Assembly (NCBI RefSeq): GCF_016865255.1
Contig: NZ_CP033381.1
Location: 3,906,001-3,970,000, forward strand
Length of the DNA: 64,000 nt
Reading direction: 5' to 3'
DNA from: Methylomonas sp. LW13
Lineage (GTDB): Bacteria; Pseudomonadota; Gammaproteobacteria; Methylococcales; Methylomonadaceae
Positions within the stretch are counted from its first letter, which is position 1; each line of letters opens with the position of its first letter. A model generated the notes under the pieces. The model searched no databases, was not told the DNA's origin, and saw only the letters and a list, made by a program, of their open reading frames with translations. Below are positions 20,053 to 28,925 of the stretch, in pieces. A program made the translations under genes and the position numbers.

Positions 20053-20248
20053 ACAGCAAAGCTATCAGCTGGGTTCGGCCTTGTCAACGGCTTGAACAGG
20101 TTATGAATAAACTAAGCGCAGCCAGCACAATCAAGGGCTGGGATTGAATATCCGAAGCCCCCGTGTCGTGGAGAACGGATCGATGGGCAGTTTGTTCCAG
20201 AATTACGATTTTTAGATGTATCTTCGATATTGCCCAACAACCGGCAAT

Positions 20249-20283
20249 AAAAAACCCTGCAAGTCTTACGACTTGGCAGGGTT
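20249..20283 (-). terminator. Rho-independent terminator for the 20.4-20.9 kb small genes
   Basis: Read on the minus strand: a 13-bp stem (AACCCTGC(C)AAGTC with GACTTGCAGGGTT), a GTAA loop and one bulged base, followed by six T residues at 20254-20249. It lies 80 bases after the stop of the 44-residue open frame. Confidence 0.85.
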
Positions 20284-20362
20284 CTGATTCGATCTAGCGT
20301 TTGCTTATCCGGACTGTATGGCAGGAACGCAAACAGACAATAAACCGCAACCGCCAGTGGTC

Positions 20363-20497
20363 TCAAGCCCCCATTTGGGAGAAAGACAACACATAGTAGC
20401 TATAGTAGGCAACGACAAAAAACAACAATACATTCAATAACTTTTCTACTCTGCTGTATTGCTCTTGTTGATATTTTTTACCATTTTTTATTCTCAT
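20363..20497 (-). CDS. 44-residue membrane protein (small ORF)
   Basis: Begins MRIKNGKKYQQEQYSRVEK, a basic, polar N-terminus. One strongly hydrophobic, Tyr-rich helix follows (about residues 20-40: LLNVLLFFVVAYYSYYVL), and it ends SQMGA. A strong ribosome binding site (AGGAGG, 5 bases before the ATG) supports translation. It lies 66 bp after the glycine-zipper gene on the same strand and before a good terminator, so it is probably co-transcribed. The family is not recognised; a single-pass inner-membrane regulator or subunit is possible. Confidence 0.65.
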   Translation of the reverse strand: MRIKNGKKYQQEQYSRVEKLLNVLLFFVVAYYSYYVLSFSQMGA

Positions 20498-20562
20498 TTT
20501 GTCCTCCTGTCGCATGAGTCATCCAAAAATTCAAAACCGGTTAATTGATTGGCGGTAGCTGA

Positions 20563-20892
20563 TTAACGGCTCATACTGTTGCCGATCCAGGCGCCGGCGG
20601 CGGCACCGATGCCGGCTCCCAACGGGTCGCCTCTACTCATCTCGTAACCCGCCGCACTGCCTAACGCGCCGCCTACCAAGCCCTGAGTGGAGCGTTGGTC
20701 GTATCTGTCGTAGCGCGGCGCGGGCGGCGGTGCCGGGACGTACTGCGTAACCCGCCCCGGCACATACACCCGCTCGACCTCGACGTACCGGTCATGGTGG
20801 TGATGTTTGTGATGACCTCGTCCATGCCCATCTGCCATCGCTAACGGCGAAATCAACAGACTGATTACAACGACACTTGCCACTCTAAACAT
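20563..20892 (-). CDS. Secreted His-rich protein with glycine-zipper 2TM domain
   Basis: Residues 1-20 are a signal peptide (ending PLAMA). Next come a His-rich stretch (HGRGHHKHHHHD), a proline-rich linker (VPAPPPAPRYDRY) and a glycine-zipper domain (GLVGGALGSAAGYEM, then GAGIGAAAGAWIG) of the type seen in outer-membrane proteins and lipoproteins such as SlyB. No lipobox cysteine is present. AAAGGGG precedes the ATG. The histidine run may bind metal ions, in keeping with the metal-uptake genes next door. Confidence 0.82.
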   Translation of the reverse strand: MFRVASVVVISLLISPLAMADGHGRGHHKHHHHDRYVEVERVYVPGRVTQYVPAPPPAPRYDRYDQRSTQGLVGGALGSAAGYEMSRGDPLGAGIGAAAGAWIGNSMSR

Positions 20893-21065
20893 AAATCCCC
20901 TTTATCGAGAATAATTTATCTATGACTTGATTCTAGAGAGCAATGTTTAAGTCTTGATTAGGAAAAGATTAAGAACAGATGAAGACAACAAAGTCGGCGC
21001 TTACATTGCCAATTTTTGTGAACTGTGCACGCTAAGCGAGGGCTATAAACTACCAATAGCCATTA

Positions 21066-21096
21066 CTCCGGATATTCGCAAACCGAATATCCGGAG
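21066..21096. terminator. Perfect 13-bp hairpin after the receptor operon
   Basis: CTCCGGATATTCG at 21066-21078 pairs fully with CGAATATCCGGAG at 21084-21096 across a 5-base loop. It lies 32 bases beyond the 3' end of the TonB receptor gene. No T-run follows on either strand, so it may be a 3' stabiliser or a protein-dependent stop. Confidence 0.6.
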
Positions 21097-21127
21097 CAGA
21101 TTGCGCCGGAGGCGACAGTCAATCGCA

Positions 21128-23587
21128 TTAGAAGCTGTAAGACACCTCCCCATAAACGGTGCGGCCGGCTTGTTGATAAAAAGAGGAATATTCCCGATCC
21201 AACAGATTATTCACAGAAAACGACAGATCGATATTTTTCGTCGCTTGATAAGCAATACGGGTATCGACCAGAAAATAAGGGTCGTAACTCCCTGGGACGC
21301 CGGCCCTTTGATCCAGGTTTTGGTCGTTCGTATACTGCTGGCTGACATAGCGCCCGATAATGCCACCGCTCCACTGCTCATATTTGACATCCAAGCCGCC
21401 ACTGAACATGGTCTCCGGCAACAACACCATCTGCTTGCCAACCGACAGCGGATTCGCCTCGTTCTTGGTAATTATTGAGTCGTTTAAGGTGTAGGTTCCG
21501 GTAAAATGCAGCCAGTCCCAATACAATTTCTGCCTTAATTTGGCCTCCACGCCTTCAACCTCCGCTTCACCCGCATTTTGCCGCTCCTGAAGCCGATTGG
21601 TTGCGCTTAATGTCGTATCTTTACGGTAAATCAAATCAGAAATGTAATGGTGAAAATACGAGGCGGCAATCGTTGTACCTTCAATGGGGGTGGCCTCTCC
21701 GCCTACTTCCCATGAATACATGGTTTCCGGTTTCAGATTCGGCCCGGCTTGCGTCAAGGTAAAAACACTGCCGCTAGCCGTTTGTGATGTCGAATACAAA
21801 TCCGAGTTGGTGGGTGGACGAAATGCCCAACCGGTTGAAGCAAACAGCTTGCAGCCATCCGCCGGCAACCAGGTCAAACTGAATTTGGGATTAAATTGCG
21901 ACACGGAACGTTCGCTGTATGTTTGCGTCAGGTTAGTGGTGGTACCCGTGGAAGTGACAGTAGCCTTTTGTACGATGGAACCGGAAGTTGACCAGTCGTC
22001 ATAACGCACGCCAAGATGAGCAATCAAGTTTTTACGCAGCCAAATTTCGTCCTGAATAAAGGCGGAGTAAATACTCGACTCGCCCTTGCCATCGTAAACA
22101 GTATTCGTCACTGAGGACCAATCTTGCCAATTACTCAAGGCCAAACGTTTTTGGCCTTCCAAATTGTTGTGGTTTGCGCCAAAACCGACCGTGACAAAGT
22201 TACGTTGATCCCACAAAAACGGGAAGCGCAATGCCACGTTACCGTCGATCCGCTGGCTAGGCGTGACGGTTAACTGGCCTCTGCCGCCGCTTAAGGTATC
22301 GTCGAACGCCGCACTGTTTGGGCTAGGCGAATAAGTCTCGTGATCCATGTATTGAAAATCGACATTCAATTTCACGTCATGCCCAAAATCATGTTTCAGG
22401 TGCGCAAAATAGCGCCGCGTATCTTCCACAGAGGGCAGGAAATGCAAGAACTGCTGTTCGTAGACGGAAAGACGTTGGCCATTCAAATTCAAGTTGTTGC
22501 TTTGTGCCAGGCCGGCCACGCCGGCGACTGAATTGACAGTGGGGTTTCCGTTAGCGATTGCAATTGGCGAGCCTCCGGCAGTGGTCAAATAACTGTTAAA
22601 CGTCCCTGCGCTGGTTTCGCTGCGGCTCCAGCTCATACCGCCATCAATCTCGGTGCTATCAGTCAAATCGTAATAGAGATGCAAGGAAGCGGTGTTCTGC
22701 TCCCAAGGGCGATCCCCTTTGTCGCCTATGATGTAGGTCGAGCCACCTTGGGTGGTTGCGGTCGGAATGGCACCGAATACCGGTGTCGCGGCGTTTCTTA
22801 ACGCGGTAGCCGTATTCGCTCTGACTACCGGATTCGGTATCACGCTAGCCGGTGGCGTAAAGCTAACCGGCGAAGCCGTCACGTAATCCGACACCGCCCA
22901 GTTATCGCTATCCATGTGGTTGAAGGTCACGGAAATCCCCACTCCGTTTTCGAAACGATCCCGGTAACGGCCTTTGATGCCCCATTGATCAACAGCCGCG
23001 CCACCGGCACCAAATGACAGACGTCCTTCGCGCTTAGTGGGGACTTTGGAGATCACATTCAGTACACCGCCCATCGCGCCACTACCGTACAGCGCTGAAA
23101 AGGGTCCAGGGACATATTCCACTTGCTGAGCGTCGTCCATATTCAGAATGTTCCAATCGACGCTGCCATTATTGGGCAGATTCACCGGCAAGCCGTCAAC
23201 CAGGAACAGTGATCGATTGGTACCACTGACACCATGAAATGCTGAGGAACTTAAGCTGGAGCCTGGCATACTCGTACCATAAGCACTACCCCGCAAATAT
23301 ATCCCCGGCACGTCCTTCAACGCATCACCAATCCGTTGGGTCAGGCGGTTTTCGGTATTTTCGGTGGTGATGACACTGACATTGGCCGGCGCCATCGATG
23401 CACTGATTTCCGAGCGCGTGGCGGTCACCACCATCGTGCCCAGCGACTCATCGTTGCTGGCCGGATTGTCGGTGTTAGCGGTTTCGGCTGGCCCCACGAC
23501 GCTTTGATCGCTATCTTCTGCCAGGATTTGATTGCTGTAAGCCAAATTGGTCAGGGCCAGCAGCGTTATTACGTGTAAACGAGACAA
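21128..23587 (-). CDS. TonB-dependent outer-membrane receptor of the CobN-like operon
   Basis: An 819-residue receptor: signal peptide (about 1-23), TonB-box region near GTMVVTATR, plug domain (LTQRIGDALKDVPGIYLRG, RSLFLVDGLPVNLP, YGSGAMGGVLNVISK), then a beta-barrel ending YGEVSYSF with the terminal Phe. It starts with TTG at 23587, supported by GGAGG 8 bases before; no ATG is better placed. A FRPP...NLKPE pair resembles the FRAP/NPNL blocks of haem receptors, but no histidine lies between them. It is the last gene of a four-gene operon with the CobN-like chelatase. A metallated tetrapyrrole or similar chelate is the likely substrate (inference). Confidence 0.93.
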   Translation of the reverse strand: MSRLHVITLLALTNLAYSNQILAEDSDQSVVGPAETANTDNPASNDESLGTMVVTATRSEISASMAPANVSVITTENTENRLTQRIGDALKDVPGIYLRGSAYGTSMPGSSLSSSAFHGVSGTNRSLFLVDGLPVNLPNNGSVDWNILNMDDAQQVEYVPGPFSALYGSGAMGGVLNVISKVPTKREGRLSFGAGGAAVDQWGIKGRYRDRFENGVGISVTFNHMDSDNWAVSDYVTASPVSFTPPASVIPNPVVRANTATALRNAATPVFGAIPTATTQGGSTYIIGDKGDRPWEQNTASLHLYYDLTDSTEIDGGMSWSRSETSAGTFNSYLTTAGGSPIAIANGNPTVNSVAGVAGLAQSNNLNLNGQRLSVYEQQFLHFLPSVEDTRRYFAHLKHDFGHDVKLNVDFQYMDHETYSPSPNSAAFDDTLSGGRGQLTVTPSQRIDGNVALRFPFLWDQRNFVTVGFGANHNNLEGQKRLALSNWQDWSSVTNTVYDGKGESSIYSAFIQDEIWLRKNLIAHLGVRYDDWSTSGSIVQKATVTSTGTTTNLTQTYSERSVSQFNPKFSLTWLPADGCKLFASTGWAFRPPTNSDLYSTSQTASGSVFTLTQAGPNLKPETMYSWEVGGEATPIEGTTIAASYFHHYISDLIYRKDTTLSATNRLQERQNAGEAEVEGVEAKLRQKLYWDWLHFTGTYTLNDSIITKNEANPLSVGKQMVLLPETMFSGGLDVKYEQWSGGIIGRYVSQQYTNDQNLDQRAGVPGSYDPYFLVDTRIAYQATKNIDLSFSVNNLLDREYSSFYQQAGRTVYGEVSYSF

Positions 23588-23757
23588 AGTCGATTCCTCC
23601 GGTAATGCACCTTATAAAAAAACGGCGCTTCATGGTCATGTTAGATTTATTTTTAATTCTTCTTACATCAAGAACAGGCCCCTACTTGAATTTCCCCCCT
23701 GAGGCGCCACGCTACTATTCATATCGAGCCTACGTGAGCCCCCTAAAATCCCTGTGG

Positions 23758-23787
23758 CCATCATCCCAACGAAAACGGGGATGATGG
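23758..23787. other. 10-bp perfect hairpin between cobN-like gene and receptor gene
   Basis: CCATCATCCC at 23758-23767 pairs with GGGATGATGG at 23778-23787. It lies in the 265-bp gap between the CobN-like gene and the receptor gene. It may attenuate or separate the two messages. No B12 box or other known riboswitch core was seen in this gap. Confidence 0.5.
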
Positions 23788-23852
23788 CTGCCGAATTTCC
23801 TGAGTTACCGCCCTCGCTGTAACAAGGAGGCCAGGGTTTTTCCAGCCAAGCG

Positions 23853-26800
23853 CTAGGCTTTGTCCTTCCGCTGTTCCCAACTGCCGTGCCAATAACCGGC
23901 AACAAACAACAGCAAGATCGCAAAACTCAACCACCAGCTCTGCGCCGAACTCAAGGTTTGTTGCTGTTCAGTGCTTTCGCTGGCGGCTTTTTTCTCTTCC
24001 ATCTCATAACCTTCCAGAGGCTTGGCGGCATCCGGCGCGGCTTGTGCTTGAGCCTGCGGTTGCTGAGCGGCTGGCGGCTGTTGAGATTGAGTAGGCTGCG
24101 GTGGCGTTTGAGCCGCTACGGGTGCCGGTGGCTGCGCTTGCGCACCGGGCGCGGCGGCTTTGGCGGCTTTGGCCGCATCCTGTTGCTCGGCCAGCTTGGT
24201 GATCTCCGGGCTGCTGCAGGTGTCCTTGTTGCAGGCCACGCCGGCCTTGGCGATGACTTCCCGGTTAACCTGCTCCAGCTTGGCTTTCACCGCCGGATCG
24301 GCCTGCCAATAACCTTTGTTGATCGCTACCAGCATCCGATCCACCATGGCCTGATAAGCCAGCAAGTTGTCGGCTTGCTCGAACTTTTTCTGGATGTCGA
24401 GCTGGTATTTGTCCTCGACATAGGTCTCGTACATGGCTTGCCATTTTTCGGCGCCAACCGCTTCCGGCACCGTCACCTGCCAGCCCCACAGGTTTTCCGC
24501 GACCATATTGATGAAGCGGGCGCCGGCGTAACCTTCCTTCAACATCGACTCTATCCACTTCGGGTTCAGGTAGCGACTCTGCATCTCCCGCCCCTGATAA
24601 CGCTCCAAACTCATGGTCTTGGCCGCAGTTGGGTCAGCCAGATCGGCGACCAACACTTCCGGGGTTTTGCCGTTCACTTGCCTTGCCGCCATCGCGGTAC
24701 CGCCCAGATATTGGAAGAAGTCGTCACCGTCCAGTGTGGCGTAGACGTTGCTGGAGCGGCTGTGGATCACCGCATCGGTATCCTTCAACGACAATTTGAA
24801 CAAGTCCACAGCCAGCGTCGCGTCCTTGCTGGCTGCTTCGCCCCAATGACCGCGGCCGTAGACGTGGTGCATGCGGTTAAAGAACACGTCGGCCAGTTGC
24901 TTTTCGTCGGTCCAGGTATTGGACAACGGAATCGCTCGGTCCAGATTGGTGCCGTAAGCGCCGGACGGCACGCTGAACAAGCGGGCCGAGGCCATGTCTA
25001 GCGCTTCCTCCGGCTTCAAGCCGCGCTTGACCAATTCGGCCTGGGTTTCCTGGATATGCCGGCGTAACGGATTATCCGGCTCGTCCTGTTCCTGCGCCTT
25101 GGTTTCGGCTTGATCCAGTAGTTTGATCACCGAGGCAAACAAATCCCGGTACAAGCCGGACGGGATGATGGTGACATCGACGCGAGGCCGGCCCAGTTTG
25201 TCGCGAGCAATCACGTCCACGCCCTGGGTACGGCCGCGTTCGTCCCAGTGCGGTTTGACGCCGAGAAGATGCATGATTTCGGCTTCCATCACGCCTTCAT
25301 GGCGCGAGCTTTCCACGCCCCACAAATTGAACACCAAGCGCTCGGGATAGTGGCCGTGCTGCTTTTTAAAGTCGGCGACCACTTGCTCGGCTAGCCGCGC
25401 GCCTTCGTTGTAAACCGCTTCGCTGGGAATCCGCGACGGATCGAAACCGTACAAATCCTTACCGGTCGGCAAGGCGTCCGGGTTGCGCAACGGGTCGCCG
25501 CCACTGCCAGCGGGGATGTAGCGGCCGGCCAGCGCATCCACCAGCGCGTTCATTTCGGCGTTGGCGCTATCGGCAATCAGTTTGGCGGTAGCCTGGATTT
25601 TTTGCTTTAAAGCCTCGCCTTTCAATTTCGGATCGCGGGCGACGATGGCTTCGGCGAAACGCTGCCTGGCCGCTTCGTCCGGCGCTTTGCCAAAAGTATG
25701 CAAACCCATCGGCACTTTCTTTTCGCGGATTTCCTTTAAATAATGCTCCAGTTCTTCCAGTTGCTCCTCGTCTTCGGCTCGCTCCATTTTCAGGTCCTTC
25801 AACAAGCCGGCCTTGGCGGCGATTTGATTGATCTCGTCCAAACGAATCTTCGCCAGTTGCTCGCTTTTTTGCGCAGCGACATTGTAGTCGTCCAATAAGC
25901 CGGCCAGTTTGGCCAGCTCCGGATTCAAGTCGGCCTTGTCCAGCGGCGGCGTCATATGCGAAATGATGGTGGCCATCGCTCGGCGCTTGGCCTGCAAAGC
26001 TTCGCCGACGTCGTCCATGATGTAGGGGTAAATTTGCGGCACGTCGGCCATCAAAATTTCGCCGGGATCGGCGGCGGTGAAACCGACTTCCTTGCCGGAC
26101 AGCCATTCGTGGGTGGCGTGAGTGCCCAGGTGGATCATCGCGTCGGCGCGGTAGCCTTTTTGCAACCACAGATAAAACGCTACGTATTGATGGTGCGGCG
26201 GCATGGTCACGTCGTGATACAGCTTTTTGACGTCCTGCTCCCAGCCGCGCGACGGTTGCGGTGCCAGCAGCAAGTTGCCGTATTGCAGCGCAGGCAGGAT
26301 CAAAAAGTGTTTACCTTTAGTATCGGTCCAGGCGCCGATTTTGCTGTCTTCCGGTTTGCCCCAAGACTTGAGCATGGCGGCTTTAAAGGTTTCCGGCAAC
26401 GTGGCGAACCATTTTTGGTAATCTTCGATCGGCAACAACACCGCGCGGCCGCTGGCGGCGGCTTCGGCAATCGCGCCCGGCTCCCAGTTACCCAGATTGA
26501 TACCGTGGTTCTTCACGGCGGCTTTCAAGGCTGCGCCGTCTGTCGGCGCATCACCCAATTGGTGACCTTCCTGACGCATGCGCTGCATGATGTTCAACAG
26601 CGATTCAGGCAGCACGTTCAAATACGAGGCGCCGATGTTTTCCTTGCCGGGCGGGTAGTTGTAATACAGCAGCGCGACTTTTTTGTCGGCGTTGGCGGTA
26701 TGCCGCAACTTCGCCCATTTATCCAGGCGGTCGGCATAACGGGAGATGCGTTCCGGAATCGGCGTTTCCCGGACGAAATCCTGGCCGGTGGCTTTATCGT

Positions 26801-27806
26801 GCACGCTTTCTTTGCTGGCGACTACGGTCGGGGCGATTTCGCCGGCAAATTCCGGCAAGGCCACTTGCCAAGCCCGTTCCATCACATCCAGGCCGGTGGC
26901 CGATTCGGTCCATTGCGTCTGGCTTTGGCTGTTCAAGGCGATGCCGTTCAATACCGGCACGCCCAAGCGGGTCAAGGTCGGCACGGTTTTGTCCGGGCTG
27001 GCACCGATTTTAAGAGCCAACGCGGCGATGGCTTCGACGCGGGATTTGCCGTTGCCGTCGACCAGCATTTTTTTCAGGGTTTTGTCGTAGGGATAACCGA
27101 ACGCCGGCAACACGTTGTAGCCCTTGGCCTCCAGATTTTCGGCAAGAGTTTTTACCGTATCGGTCTGGCCGGACAGCGCCGAGGAACGGTAAAACAAAAT
27201 GGCTATCCACGGTTGGCCTGCTTTGAAACCCGCGTAAGCTTTTTGATAGCTGTCGAAATCGGCAAACAGCTTATTACTGCGCACATCGAAGGCGCCGATC
27301 TCCGGTTGGGCTTGCGGCGGCGCAATGTCGGCCTGGACGTTTTTGAATTTGGCCAAGGCCAGCCGGATCATATTGGCGGCATTGTCGGCGCCGCCGGCCG
27401 ACATATAGGCTTGCAGGTCCTTATCCAGTTGCAGGCCGTAATCGGCGAAATCGGCGTCGTAACTCAAACCCACCGCGTACAGCTTGCCGCCATGCGCGGC
27501 GATCTGTTTAAACACCTCGCCGCCCTCGCGCAGAATGCCGCGGCCGGTGATTTGCGCCAGCACCAGATTGGATTGTTGCAATTCGGCCTGATCGGCTTGC
27601 GCCAATTTGGAGCTGGAATACACCCGCAACTTGACGCCTTGCAACAGCGGATCATTTTGCAGTTTAGCGGTGGCGGCGACAGCGGTTTGTGAGTCCAGAT
27701 CGCCGAGAATCAGGCTAAGGTTGAGCGGCGTTTCGGCGAAAGCGCTGCTTGCGGCCAGCCATAGCAGCAGAGCCGGCAGCCAAAGCCAGCACTTATTCCG
27801 GTACAT
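23853..27806 (-). CDS. Exported, membrane-anchored CobN/BchH-family chelatase
   Basis: A 1317-residue CobN-like large chelatase subunit. Its body matches the CobN/Mg-chelatase H family (for example IHLGTHATHEWLSGKEVG, LYGFDPSRIPSEAVY, NLWGVESSRHEGVMEAEI, SSNVYATLDGDDFFQYLGG). Unlike cytoplasmic CobN it starts with a signal peptide (1-24, ending SSAFA). It ends with a Pro/Gln/Ala-rich linker (about 1205-1280) and one membrane helix (about 1290-1307) before a short basic tail. The catalytic body should therefore face the periplasm. No CobS/CobT ATPase genes are nearby. It overlaps the DUF2149 gene by 14 bases. Metal insertion into or removal from a tetrapyrrole is the likely chemistry; direction and metal are unknown. 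Confidence 0.93.
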   Translation of the reverse strand: MYRNKCWLWLPALLLWLAASSAFAETPLNLSLILGDLDSQTAVAATAKLQNDPLLQGVKLRVYSSSKLAQADQAELQQSNLVLAQITGRGILREGGEVFKQIAAHGGKLYAVGLSYDADFADYGLQLDKDLQAYMSAGGADNAANMIRLALAKFKNVQADIAPPQAQPEIGAFDVRSNKLFADFDSYQKAYAGFKAGQPWIAILFYRSSALSGQTDTVKTLAENLEAKGYNVLPAFGYPYDKTLKKMLVDGNGKSRVEAIAALALKIGASPDKTVPTLTRLGVPVLNGIALNSQSQTQWTESATGLDVMERAWQVALPEFAGEIAPTVVASKESVHDKATGQDFVRETPIPERISRYADRLDKWAKLRHTANADKKVALLYYNYPPGKENIGASYLNVLPESLLNIMQRMRQEGHQLGDAPTDGAALKAAVKNHGINLGNWEPGAIAEAAASGRAVLLPIEDYQKWFATLPETFKAAMLKSWGKPEDSKIGAWTDTKGKHFLILPALQYGNLLLAPQPSRGWEQDVKKLYHDVTMPPHHQYVAFYLWLQKGYRADAMIHLGTHATHEWLSGKEVGFTAADPGEILMADVPQIYPYIMDDVGEALQAKRRAMATIISHMTPPLDKADLNPELAKLAGLLDDYNVAAQKSEQLAKIRLDEINQIAAKAGLLKDLKMERAEDEEQLEELEHYLKEIREKKVPMGLHTFGKAPDEAARQRFAEAIVARDPKLKGEALKQKIQATAKLIADSANAEMNALVDALAGRYIPAGSGGDPLRNPDALPTGKDLYGFDPSRIPSEAVYNEGARLAEQVVADFKKQHGHYPERLVFNLWGVESSRHEGVMEAEIMHLLGVKPHWDERGRTQGVDVIARDKLGRPRVDVTIIPSGLYRDLFASVIKLLDQAETKAQEQDEPDNPLRRHIQETQAELVKRGLKPEEALDMASARLFSVPSGAYGTNLDRAIPLSNTWTDEKQLADVFFNRMHHVYGRGHWGEAASKDATLAVDLFKLSLKDTDAVIHSRSSNVYATLDGDDFFQYLGGTAMAARQVNGKTPEVLVADLADPTAAKTMSLERYQGREMQSRYLNPKWIESMLKEGYAGARFINMVAENLWGWQVTVPEAVGAEKWQAMYETYVEDKYQLDIQKKFEQADNLLAYQAMVDRMLVAINKGYWQADPAVKAKLEQVNREVIAKAGVACNKDTCSSPEITKLAEQQDAAKAAKAAAPGAQAQPPAPVAAQTPPQPTQSQQPPAAQQPQAQAQAAPDAAKPLEGYEMEEKKAASESTEQQQTLSSAQSWWLSFAILLLFVAGYWHGSWEQRKDKA

Positions 27807-28128
27807 AAACCACCTTACCGTCGTTCAAGCGGTACGCAGTACCTAATCGTTCGCCGGAACCGCTAAGTTTGCGGTCGGTGACTTTGGACACTTTGATTTG
27901 CGAGCCTTTCTTGCTGACGATTTCCATGGTGCCGTCGGCGTTTTCCTTGGTCATCGTCACGGTGGATTCCGGATTCATCAAATCCAGCATGTTGTAGGCC
28001 ATGAATAAGGCCACCATCATGCTGACGATGAACACCACGCTGGCGTCGAACAGATTGGCGACGCCGGCAATCGGATCTTCCAGCGGCTCGCTGTTACGAT
28101 GCAGACTAGAGCGTCTCAGATAGCGCAT
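27793..28128 (-). CDS. DUF2149 membrane protein (ExbD-like position)
   Basis: 111 residues with the DUF2149 pattern EDPIAGVANLFDASVVFIV near 18-36, a single membrane helix (about 28-48) and a C-terminal periplasmic domain (KKGSQIKVSKVTDRKLSG, then GTAYRLNDGKVVYVPE). The topology, short N-terminus and acidic residue before the helix recall ExbD/TolR. The gene overlaps the proton-channel gene by 23 bases and the CobN-like gene by 14, so the three are tightly coupled. It may link the proton motor to the chelatase (inference). Confidence 0.88.
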   Translation of the reverse strand: MRYLRRSSLHRNSEPLEDPIAGVANLFDASVVFIVSMMVALFMAYNMLDLMNPESTVTMTKENADGTMEIVSKKGSQIKVSKVTDRKLSGSGERLGTAYRLNDGKVVYVPE

Positions 28129-28714
28129 GGCCGTCCTCCTCGATTGTCAAATCCGGCGCGTCCAGAGTCCGGCTGGCGGCCAGCTCGGCTTGATGGCGCA
28201 TAGCCGCGAAATCGGCGCGCAGCCATTGCTCGCGCACCAAAGCCACCAGATAGGTGATCACGCCGCAGCCCAAACCGGTGACGGTAGCGGTAAACGCGGT
28301 GACCATGCTACCGGCCATGCTGGGAATATTGCCTTGCGCCAAGGCCGCCAGCGAAATCCCCATCGGAATCAAAGTACCCATCAAGCCCAGCGCTGGCCCC
28401 AATTTAATGACGAAACGCACCTGATCCAGTTTGATTAATTGCCGATGTTCGTGGGTTTGCAACAGCAACTCCAATTCCACATCCAGCGGCGCGGCATTGG
28501 CGCGTTGCTGGCGCCCCAGCGCGACGGCCAGATCGAGATTAAATAAGCGCACGGTACGCGATCCGGCCTGGCGCCGCTCGAGCCATTCCTGGGCCAGACG
28601 ACCACAGGTGTAGATCGAATACGCTGCCAGCAAGGTGACGATCAGCAATACCGGCAAGTAGAGCGACGACGAGATCATGTAAAGAATTTGTTCTAGCGTA
28701 TGGGTGAGTTCCAC
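28106..28714 (-). CDS. MotA/TolQ/ExbB-family proton channel protein
   Basis: 202 residues with three membrane segments (about 16-38, 105-130, 140-165). The channel signature is FVIKLGPALGLMGTLIPMGISL followed by the last helix AFTATVTGLGCGVITYLV. These proteins use proton flow to drive energy transfer to the envelope. The start is GTG at 28714, with AGGAGG 6 bases before. It is the first gene of the DUF2149/CobN-like/TonB-receptor operon, implying that proton force powers the chelatase or the receptor. Confidence 0.92.
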   Translation of the reverse strand: MELTHTLEQILYMISSSLYLPVLLIVTLLAAYSIYTCGRLAQEWLERRQAGSRTVRLFNLDLAVALGRQQRANAAPLDVELELLLQTHEHRQLIKLDQVRFVIKLGPALGLMGTLIPMGISLAALAQGNIPSMAGSMVTAFTATVTGLGCGVITYLVALVREQWLRADFAAMRHQAELAASRTLDAPDLTIEEDGHALSETL

Positions 28715-28925
28715 GGCCTTCCTCCTCTATAAAATTGTTGTTGTTTTATTAAAAAATCTATTTTTCTCAAGCGCTTACCCAAAGCCCCATCACCGGTTTA
28801 CCCAAACGACAGGCAATAGCAATCCGTGGCTCTTATGAACCGTTTTTTTGATAAGGATTGATCAGGCCAGCGGGAGCCGGCCTTGTGCCAGTTATTGCGG
28901 GTTAGCCTCCCGCCTTGGGCTTTCT

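Noticed and set aside
20112..20366. 84-codon minus-strand frame upstream of hrcA
   Set aside because: It runs through a strong terminator hairpin and overlaps the stop of the better supported 44-codon gene; no protein-like pattern.
23588..23852. Possible cobalamin riboswitch before the TonB receptor of the CobN-like operon
   Set aside because: No B12 box or matching core was found; only a simple 10-bp hairpin is present.
23663..23923. 86-codon minus-strand frame spanning the end of the CobN-like gene and the gap after it
   Set aside because: It overlaps the anchored C-terminus of the chelatase in another phase and contains the hairpin at 23758-23787; not protein-like.
23886..25001. 371-codon plus-strand open frame opposite the 3' part of the CobN-like gene
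   Set aside because: It is antisense, rich in Arg/Leu/Gly as expected from shadow frames, and without a ribosome binding site or motif.
25956..27692. 578-codon plus-strand open frame inside the CobN-like gene
   Set aside because: It lies fully antisense to a gene with clear family motifs, and its translation has no recognisable domain; long antisense frames are common in GC-rich genes.
28715..28925. Possible riboswitch before the proton-channel gene (an ACCCGCAATAACTG stretch recalls a B12 element)
   Set aside because: The rest of the cobalamin core and the B12 box are missing, and the stretch is better explained as a hairpin after the HupE-like gene.
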